DNA of 14,371 bases from an uncultured Eubacterium sp. (GTDB taxonomy: Bacteria; Bacillota; Clostridia; Peptostreptococcales; Anaerovoracaceae). The stretch covers positions 1-14,371 of the forward strand of contig CALBGO010000071.1 in assembly GCA_937894585.1 (NCBI GenBank). Reading direction: 5' to 3'. Both the position numbers and the translations under genes were made by a program. Positions 6,298-12,536 of this stretch are shown piece after piece. The notes below the pieces were generated by a model. The model saw only the letters and a list, made by a program, of their open reading frames with translations. It was not told where the DNA came from and searched no databases. Every line of letters begins with the position of its first letter. The first letter of the stretch is position 1.

Positions 6298-9200
6298 ATG
6301 AATAAGTTCAGAATGAATATCGACGGCAAAGAAGTATTCGGTCTTCCGGGTCAGACAATCCTGGAGGTTGCCAGAGAAAACGACATTTTTATTCCGACTC
6401 TTTGCTATGACGAAAGAACCGCTATTTACGGAGCCTGCGGACTTTGCGTAGTAGAAGTGGAAGGAAACCCTAAACTTTGCAAAGCCTGTGCGACAACGGT
6501 TGCTCCGGGTATGGTTGTAATGACCAATACAGACAGAGTTACCGAGTCCAGAAAAACCAACTTAGAGCTTTTGATCTCCAATCACAACGGCGACTGTAAA
6601 GCGCCTTGCTCCAAGGCATGTCCTGCCGGCACAGACTGCCAGGGTTATGTAGGCTTAATCGCCAACGGAGAATATGAAGCAGCCAATGAACTGATTAAGG
6701 ATAAAATTCCTCTTCCTGCGTCAATCGGCCGTGTATGTCCGCACCCTTGCGAAGATGCCTGCAGAAGAGCGCTGGTGGACGAGCCGATCAGCATTATGGC
6801 GCTGAAGAGATTTGCAGCAGACTATGATTTGGCAGCAGATACAGTATTTGTACCGGAAATCGATGAACCGACAGGTAAATCCGTTGCGATCATCGGCGGC
6901 GGCCCGATGGGTCTTTCCGCAGCATACTTCTTAAGACAGAAAGGGCACGATGTAACTATCTTTGATGCAATGCCGAAGCTGGGCGGTATGCTGAGATACG
7001 GTATTCCGGAATACAGACTGCCGAAGGAAGTGCTGGACACCGAAATCAACATTATCGAATCTATGGGCGTTGAAATCGTAACTAACTGCAAAATCGGCGA
7101 AGACCTGTCCTTTGACACTGTAAGAGCTGACTATGACGCAGTACTTCTGGGTATCGGCGCATGGGTGTCCACAGGCGTTGGATGTCCCGGTGAAGATGCC
7201 GACGGTGTAATCGGCGGTATTGATTTCCTGAGAAAAGTAGTAAGAAACGAATATATTGACTTCGGTGAAAAAGTTGCAATCGTCGGCGGCGGAAATACTG
7301 CTATGGACGCTTGCAGAACAGCTGTAAGACTGGGCGCAAAAGAAGTTTATAATATTTACAGAAGAACAAAAGACGAAATGCCTGCTGACAGACTGGAAAT
7401 TGAAGAAGGTGAAGAAGAAGGCGTTATCTTTAAGAACCTGACCAATCCTTTGGAAATCATCAAAGACGAAAAGGGCCATGTAAAACAGGTTGTCCTGCAG
7501 GTAATGGAACTGGGAGAACCGGACGAATCCGGCAGAAGAAAGCCGATTCCGGTAGAAGGAAAGACAGAAACTCTCGATGTAGATACAGTGATTCTGGCTA
7601 TCGGTCAGGCAGTAGACGCAACGCCGTTTGATGTGGATAAGACCAGAAAGAATGCAATCGCATACGATCCGGACACATTCATGACCAGCATTCCGGGCGT
7701 ATTTGCCGGCGGCGACTGCGGTAACGACAAGATTTCCATAGCAATCGAATCCATCGCAGACGCAGGAAAAGCTGCAATTGTTATCGATTCCTACTTGAAC
7801 GGAGAGGCAGTAAGCTATGAAAAACCGTACTTCGTAGAAAGAGATGATGTAACGGAAAAGACTTTCGAAGACAGAGAAAGACTGTGCAGAGAAAAGGCGG
7901 ATCAGCTGTCTGCCGCAGAAAGAAAAGACAACTTCTCCGAAGTTGTTTACGACGGGCTGACGGAAGATCAGGCTGTAGCGGAAGCTTCCAGATGTCTGGA
8001 ATGCGGCTGCCACGACTATTTCGAATGTAAGCTGATTGATTTTGCTAACGAATACGATGTAGAGCCTGACAGATTCGCAGGAGATAAGAATCTGATCGAA
8101 TTTACAGACGATCATCCGTTTATCGTAAGAGATCCGAACAAGTGTATTCTGTGCGGACTGTGTGTAAGAGTCTGTGACGAAGTGATGGGCGTAGGCGCAC
8201 TGGGTCTTGTAAAGCGCGGATTTGATACGGTTGTAAAACCGAATCTGGAAAAACCTCTGGCAGAATCCGGCTGTGAATCCTGCGGTCAGTGCGTAAGCGT
8301 TTGTCCTGTAGGAGCTCTGCAGGAAAGACAGACTGTACAGAAGGAAGTTCCTCTGGAAACAGATGTAACAGAAACCACATGTTCTTACTGCTCCGTTGGA
8401 TGTACCCTTGATTTGGAATCTTATGCGGATATGCTGATTAAGGCAAATCCTGCAAAAGACGGCTGGGTTAATGCAGGCATTTGCTGTGGTAAAGGAAAAT
8501 GGGGCTTTGATACAGCAGTATTGGAAGGAAAACAGGTAGATCCACTGATTAAAGACGGTGATGATTTCCGTATGACCGACTATCACGAAGCTGTCGTAAT
8601 GGCTGCCAAGAAATTGGAAGCTGTTAAGGTAAGACACGGCATCGACTCCATCGCTGTAGCAATTTCCGACAGATATACCAATGAAGAAGCTTATGCAATG
8701 AAGAAGTTCGCAAGAGTGGTCGGCGCTAAGACTTTCTGCTTCAACACAAGAGCCAACGCGCTGACTGAAATTCTGGGACTGGATGCTTCTCCGAACACTA
8801 TTGATGAACTGCTGTCCGCAGAGGTGATTTTCGTTCCGGGATTTATCAAGAAGAACAATCCTGTTATCTGGAACAAGATTAAGCAGGCTGCAGAAGCAGG
8901 AGCAAAGGTAATTGCGCTGAATACGCCGGAAACACAGACTGCTTACCCATTTGCTGACAAAGTAATTGATACAGACAACAGCACAGCCTTCTTAAAGAGT
9001 ATGGCAAAGGCTCTGATTGATATGGGCAAGACTTCAGATGCAGAAGGCTTTGATGCATTTGCCGCATCTGTAGCGGATGCGCCGCTTTGTGATGAATGCA
9101 GAGGCGCTGCGGAAATGTATGCAAATGCAAAGAAGGCAATGATTGTATTCCAGCAGAATGTACTTTCTGTGGAAGCGGCAGAACTTCTTGCTGAAATTGC

Positions 9201-9813
9201 GCTGCTCTCCGGTCATATCGGAAAACCGAGAGACGGTATCCTGGAAGTGAAAGCAAAGAACAACTCTCAGGGACTTGTAGATATGGGTATCCGTGCAGGC
9301 GCAGAGGCTATGGAAGGCGTCAAGGGTCTGATCATATTCGGTGAAGATCCGGCTGCCGCAGGTTATGACCTTTCCGGTCTTGAATTCCTGATGGTTTCCG
9401 ACATCTATCTTACCGAAACTGCACAGAAAGCAGATGTATTTATTCCGGGAACAGGTTTTGCTTCTACGGACGGTACTTATACCAACACAGAAAGAAGGCT
9501 GCTTCCTGTAGAAGCTGCAATCTGCGAAGATGTTGATTTCAGCAACTGGGAAATCGCAGCAGAGCTTGCTCATGTATTTGAAGAGGAATTCGGCTTTGAA
9601 GATGAAGCTGATATTTCCTGGGAAATGGATGATACACTGCCTCTGTACAAATATGCGGAAGTGGGTGAAATTCTCGGCGGTGTGCTGAATCCGGTAAATC
9701 CTAAGTTTGTTCCGGCAAAAGATGCGAAAATGGTAGATGAACTGCCTTGCACCGACGCTTTAATGAACCTGATGAAAGAAAGACTGCCTGAAGCCGTGCC
9801 TGCAACGCGCTAA
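6298..9813 (+). CDS. Multidomain fusion: [2Fe-2S]-GltD/NfnB-like FAD oxidoreductase-ferredoxin-FdhA/NuoG-like protein
   Basis: This 1171-residue protein fuses parts normally found in separate subunits. Residues 1-80 are a NuoG/HydA-type [2Fe-2S] domain (C36, C47, C50, C64). Residues 96-185 begin like a NuoG His-Cys domain (H96, C100) but pass into the Fe-S domain of glutamate synthase small subunit (C104, C108, C147, C151, C155). Residues 194-505 are the FAD/NADPH fold (GGGPMG at 200, GGGN at 330, YRR at 354, GGDC at 471), the YRR suggesting NADPH. A Cys group (C566, C569, C571, C577) precedes two [4Fe-4S] modules (C616, C619, C622, C626; C659, C662, C665, C669). From 690 the protein resembles FdhA/NuoG, with a [4Fe-4S] site (C695, C698, C702, C730) and a molybdopterin-type core ending near the DGTYTNTERR motif (1058-1067). 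The catalytic Cys/Sec-His motif and the C-terminal molydopterin-binding domain appear absent. I infer an electron-wiring subunit, not a formate dehydrogenase. Ribosome site AAGGAGGAGG; last gene of operon 1. Confidence 0.85.
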   Translation: MNKFRMNIDGKEVFGLPGQTILEVARENDIFIPTLCYDERTAIYGACGLCVVEVEGNPKLCKACATTVAPGMVVMTNTDRVTESRKTNLELLISNHNGDCKAPCSKACPAGTDCQGYVGLIANGEYEAANELIKDKIPLPASIGRVCPHPCEDACRRALVDEPISIMALKRFAADYDLAADTVFVPEIDEPTGKSVAIIGGGPMGLSAAYFLRQKGHDVTIFDAMPKLGGMLRYGIPEYRLPKEVLDTEINIIESMGVEIVTNCKIGEDLSFDTVRADYDAVLLGIGAWVSTGVGCPGEDADGVIGGIDFLRKVVRNEYIDFGEKVAIVGGGNTAMDACRTAVRLGAKEVYNIYRRTKDEMPADRLEIEEGEEEGVIFKNLTNPLEIIKDEKGHVKQVVLQVMELGEPDESGRRKPIPVEGKTETLDVDTVILAIGQAVDATPFDVDKTRKNAIAYDPDTFMTSIPGVFAGGDCGNDKISIAIESIADAGKAAIVIDSYLNGEAVSYEKPYFVERDDVTEKTFEDRERLCREKADQLSAAERKDNFSEVVYDGLTEDQAVAEASRCLECGCHDYFECKLIDFANEYDVEPDRFAGDKNLIEFTDDHPFIVRDPNKCILCGLCVRVCDEVMGVGALGLVKRGFDTVVKPNLEKPLAESGCESCGQCVSVCPVGALQERQTVQKEVPLETDVTETTCSYCSVGCTLDLESYADMLIKANPAKDGWVNAGICCGKGKWGFDTAVLEGKQVDPLIKDGDDFRMTDYHEAVVMAAKKLEAVKVRHGIDSIAVAISDRYTNEEAYAMKKFARVVGAKTFCFNTRANALTEILGLDASPNTIDELLSAEVIFVPGFIKKNNPVIWNKIKQAAEAGAKVIALNTPETQTAYPFADKVIDTDNSTAFLKSMAKALIDMGKTSDAEGFDAFAASVADAPLCDECRGAAEMYANAKKAMIVFQQNVLSVEAAELLAEIALLSGHIGKPRDGILEVKAKNNSQGLVDMGIRAGAEAMEGVKGLIIFGEDPAAAGYDLSGLEFLMVSDIYLTETAQKADVFIPGTGFASTDGTYTNTERRLLPVEAAICEDVDFSNWEIAAELAHVFEEEFGFEDEADISWEMDDTLPLYKYAEVGEILGGVLNPVNPKFVPAKDAKMVDELPCTDALMNLMKERLPEAVPATR

Positions 9814-10015
9814 CGAAAGTTAGCAGTGCGATGCAGGACAGCGAAGGGAGACATTTTATGAATGTCGACCGGAGGAACGGAGCGAAGCGTAGTGTTATCC
9901 CCAACGGCGTAAGCGGCTAGCGAACGTCTCATGCGAGGCGTGCCCAAGAAAACGAGCGAAGTGATGTTTGATTGGCAGCACGCTGCGGCGGAAGTCGTAC
10001 CTGCGACAAAATAAG
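9799..10015 (+). other. Structured 3' region of operon 1, rich in GNRA-like hairpins (possible RNA element or extragenic repeat)
   Basis: The stop codon of the fusion gene sits inside a nested hairpin. CCTGCA (9799-9804) pairs with TGCAGG (9832-9837), and GCTAAC (9809-9814) pairs with GTTAGC (9819-9824) around a GAAA tetraloop. Further on are GACATT/AATGTC (9850-9855/9861-9866), GC-GTAA-GC near 9907-9914, ACGTCTC-ATGC-GAGGCGT (about 9924-9941), and repeated short words GCGAAG, GCGAAC and GAGCGAAG. Base composition is visibly more GC-rich than the intergenic DNA downstream. No frame has a ribosome site or a recognisable protein. It could be a structured RNA in the 3' UTR, or one copy of a dispersed extragenic repeat. 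I cannot match it to a named RNA family. Confidence 0.45.
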
Positions 10016-10051
10016 GCAAGCAAACCGGTTATCAGATATTTATGAATGGGC

Positions 10052-10105
10052 AGAGTGCCCTTTGCGTCTCCGTCTTGATGGGATTCGCAAGGGGCGCTCT
10101 TTTTA
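10052..10105 (+). terminator. Strong rho-independent terminator of operon 1
   Basis: A 15-bp stem (AGAGTGCCCTTTGCG at 10052-10066, CGCAAGGGGCGCTCT at 10086-10100, with two G-U pairs) encloses a 19-nt loop and runs into TTTTTAT. It lies about 240 bp after the last gene of the operon, so the structured region between them is transcribed as a 3' UTR. Confidence 0.85.
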
Positions 10106-10314
10106 TCGTTTTCAGGGAATCTCTACGCAGGCGGAGCAAGTGAAAGTCAGCGTGTGATATCCATTATTCTGTAAACAGACAAGAGAGGTTATGATGCCTT
10201 ATATTGACTGAATGCAGAACTGTTTTTTATTTTTACAATTGGAAAAAGTGTCCGACTTTAATGATATTTTCGTATGTTTACATTTATAACAGTTTGTAAA
10301 CCGTGATATGAAAA

Positions 10315-10492
10315 TATGTGGATAACTTCTGTATTGACAAAATGAGAAAACTGTGTATCTATTGAAATTTCAATGGATAAGTGCGATAAAGTTATCCACA
10401 TAAATAAGTGAATAAAATTGTATACAATTTGGAAATATATGTGCATAAGACCGAAGAAGGTGTATTTTCCGCCATATTTTTGGTGTGGATAA
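10315..10492. other. Cluster of four consensus DnaA boxes in an AT-rich gap
   Basis: The DnaA-box consensus TTATNCACA occurs four times: as TGTGGATAA on the + strand at 10317-10325 and 10484-10492, as TTATCCACA at 10392-10400, and as TGTGCATAA (reverse TTATGCACA) at 10440-10448. A weaker 7-of-9 match lies at 10372-10380. The first two are part of a perfect 14-bp inverted repeat (TATGTGGATAACTT at 10315-10328; its complement at 10389-10402) with a 60-bp spacer. A perfect palindrome, ATTGAAATTTCAAT, is at 10361-10374. The surroundings are AT-rich. There is no dnaA, dnaN, rpmH or plasmid replication gene in the window, so I call it a DnaA-box cluster and not an origin. Upstream, 10106-10314 holds only a small inverted repeat (GTTTACA 10276-10282, TGTAAAC 10295-10301). 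Confidence 0.7.
10415..10430. promoter_or_regulatory. Perfect 16-bp palindrome, possible GntR-type operator
   Basis: AAATTGTATACAATTT is its own reverse complement over all 16 bases. The TTGTATACAA core fits the TnGTnnACnA pattern of FadR-subfamily GntR regulators. It lies about 250 bp before the operon 2 start and between DnaA boxes 2 and 3, so a regulatory role on operon 2 is possible but distant. No regulator gene is in the window. Confidence 0.4.
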
Positions 10493-10630
10493 TCACTTTT
10501 CCTCGGTAAAGAAAACAGACAAAAAATGCTCCTTTTGAAAAAAGATATTTCTGAATATATAACAAGAAAAACGAAAAGAAAAAGTCTTTCGGGGTTACCC
10601 GTGAGTTAGTAAGTGAGGAAAAAATGAGTA

Positions 10631-10658
10631 TTTCTATATTGGAAAGCTCAGGTATAAT
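10631..10658 (+). promoter_or_regulatory. Candidate promoter of hydrogenase operon 2
   Basis: A perfect -10 box TATAAT (10653-10658) lies 16 bp after a poor -35 (TTTCTA, 10631-10636, 3 of 6 matches). The leader would be under 20 nt. The weak -35 suggests activator dependence, or that another start further upstream in the 570-bp gap is used. The 10493-10620 stretch is A-rich and otherwise featureless. Confidence 0.4.
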
Positions 10659-10682
10659 AAATGTAAGACGGAGGTGAATCGA

Positions 10683-12536
10683 ATGGAAAGACTGTATATG
10701 AAGTCAAAGGACAGGGCGCAGCTTGCTGTGGAAGGTCTGTATAAAGATCTGGAAAGAAGAATTGTGTCAAGTCCTGCCGGACAGTGTCCTGTGGATATGG
10801 CAGCCGCATTCTTAAGAATGTGTCACGCTCAGAGCTGCGGAAAATGTGTTCCATGCAGGGTAGGTCTGGGGCAGCTTCAAATTATGCTGGAAGATATTCT
10901 TGCCATGGATACAAATACAGATATAAAGATTTTAGATAAGCTGGAAAGAACCGCAAAAGCGATCAGAGCAGCATCTGACTGCGCAATCGGTATAGAGGCG
11001 GCATCTATGGTGCTCCGCGGTCTTGCGGGTTTCAGGGAGGACTATGAGTCTCATATCAGAAATCATGCTTGTGCAGATAATGTGATTAATCATAGAGAAT
11101 CCGTACCGTGCAGGGGAGGCTGTCCTGCCGGAGTGGATATACCCGGCTATACCGCGCTGGTTCATGCGGGCAGATATGACGATGCTGTCAAACTGATTCG
11201 AAAAGATAATCCTTTTCCTGCTGTATGCGCATTGATTTGCGAGCACCCTTGTGAAAAGAAGTGCAGGAGAAATATTATAGATTCTCCGGTCAATATCAGA
11301 GGTCTGAAACGCTACGCTGTGGACAACTGTTCCGAAAGCGTTCCTGTGCCGGAAAGAATGGATCATACCGGAAAAAAAGTTGCAGTAGTCGGAGGCGGTC
11401 CGTCCGGACTTTCGGCAGCATATTTTCTTTCTATTATGGGGCACGATGTAACTGTATTTGAAAAGAGAGCCCAGCTGGGCGGCATGCTTCGTTATGGGAT
11501 TCCGAGCTACAGACTGCCGAGAGAGCGTCTGCAGAAAGACATCGACGCCATTGCTGCGGCAGGCGTAAACTTTAAGACCGACTACGATGTGGAAACCGAC
11601 GAGGCAGTCAGAGAAATTAAAGAAAACTACGACGCAATGTATCTTGCCATCGGTTCTCACAATCATAAAAATCTGGGAATCCCGGGTGAATATGCGAAGG
11701 GTGTGATTCCGGCAGTGGAAATGCTTCGGGGCATCGGAGACGACGATATGCCTGATTTTAACGGGAAATCCGTAATCGTTATCGGCGGAGGCAATGTTGC
11801 TATGGATGTGGCGCGAACCGCAAAACGATTGGGGGCAAGCGAAGTCTGCATCGTATACAGAAGAAGAAAAGATGATATGACGGCATTGCCTGACGAAATC
11901 GGCGGAGCCATTGCAGAGGGAGTTCAGCTGATGGAGCTGAAAGCGCCTTCAGAAATCATCGTCGACAAGAAAGGAACGGTAAGAGGCCTCTACGTGCAGC
12001 CGCAGATTGCGGGCGAAGCCGACAGCTCCGGAAGACCACGTCCCGTAGATGCGGATCAGCCGAGAGAGAAGATGCGCTGTGATATTATTATTTCAGCCAT
12101 CGGTCAGGCGACAGATCTTACATTTATGGAAAAGTACGGCATTCCTGTTTTCCACGGAAATATCCGGGCGAAAAAGTCCAATGTGGTAGACAGAGTTCAG
12201 GGAATTTATGCCGGAGGAGACTGCGTAACAGGACCGTCCACTGTAATCAATGCGGTGGCAGCGGGTAAAGTGGCAGCGGCGAATATCGATACATACCTTG
12301 GATACCATCATGAAATTACTGTGGATATTGATATTCCGGCGCCCCTTGTAGAAGATAAAGTCGCAAGAGGCAGAGTTGAGATGAAAGAGCGTTATGCTTC
12401 GGAAAGAGGCGGAGATTTCGGCGCTGTGGAACTACCGATGACCAGAGAAGAAGCTTTGGCGGAAAGTGCAAGATGTCTGCGCTGCGATACCTGCGGATTC
12501 GGTTCATTCAGAGGAGGCAGAATAGAAAAATGGTAA
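10683..12536 (+). CDS. NuoF-type [4Fe-4S] domain fused to a GltD/NfnB-like FAD-NADPH oxidoreductase
   Basis: The 617-residue product has an N-terminal domain that matches only the C-terminal [4Fe-4S] part of NuoF/HydB (C52, C55, C58 and C100, the same spacing as in HydB of operon 1). The FMN/NADH fold is missing. It then continues as a glutamate-synthase-small-subunit-like protein: Fe-S domain (C143, C147, C186, C190, C194), FAD site GGGPSG (237-242), nucleotide site GGGNVAMD (368-375) with YRRR (392-395) suggesting NADPH, and the late FAD motif GGDC (511-514). A terminal Cys group (C598, C601, C604) may bind a further cluster. I chose the ATG at 10683 because a GGAGGTG ribosome site ends 6 nt before it; the in-frame GTG at 10674 lies inside that site. 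It overlaps hydA by 7 bp (ATGGTAA), implying coupled translation and a role as NADPH-side partner of the hydrogenase. It is not expected to be a glutamate synthase subunit, since no large subunit gene is present. Confidence 0.87.
   Translation: MERLYMKSKDRAQLAVEGLYKDLERRIVSSPAGQCPVDMAAAFLRMCHAQSCGKCVPCRVGLGQLQIMLEDILAMDTNTDIKILDKLERTAKAIRAASDCAIGIEAASMVLRGLAGFREDYESHIRNHACADNVINHRESVPCRGGCPAGVDIPGYTALVHAGRYDDAVKLIRKDNPFPAVCALICEHPCEKKCRRNIIDSPVNIRGLKRYAVDNCSESVPVPERMDHTGKKVAVVGGGPSGLSAAYFLSIMGHDVTVFEKRAQLGGMLRYGIPSYRLPRERLQKDIDAIAAAGVNFKTDYDVETDEAVREIKENYDAMYLAIGSHNHKNLGIPGEYAKGVIPAVEMLRGIGDDDMPDFNGKSVIVIGGGNVAMDVARTAKRLGASEVCIVYRRRKDDMTALPDEIGGAIAEGVQLMELKAPSEIIVDKKGTVRGLYVQPQIAGEADSSGRPRPVDADQPREKMRCDIIISAIGQATDLTFMEKYGIPVFHGNIRAKKSNVVDRVQGIYAGGDCVTGPSTVINAVAAGKVAAANIDTYLGYHHEITVDIDIPAPLVEDKVARGRVEMKERYASERGGDFGAVELPMTREEALAESARCLRCDTCGFGSFRGGRIEKW

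Noticed and set aside
6931..8637. 568-residue open frame on the minus strand, opposite the fusion gene
   Set aside because: It lies wholly inside a clearly coding + strand gene, has a Cys/Phe/Tyr-rich composition typical of a shadow frame, and shows no recognisable domain or ribosome site.
6298..9813. Formate dehydrogenase alpha subunit as the functional call
   Set aside because: The catalytic Cys/Sec-His motif and the C-terminal cofactor-binding domain are not seen.
9972..10157. 61-residue frame after the fusion gene
   Set aside because: It runs through the hairpin-rich region and the operon terminator; structure explains the sequence better than coding.
10315..10492. Calling the DnaA-box cluster oriC outright
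   Set aside because: No dnaA, dnaN, rpmH or gyrase gene is in the window, and skew cannot be assessed here; it is kept as a DnaA-box cluster.
10683..12536. Glutamate synthase small subunit (GltD) as the functional call
   Set aside because: No large subunit gene is nearby, an N-terminal NuoF-type cluster domain is fused, and the gene overlaps hydA, so a hydrogenase partner is more likely.
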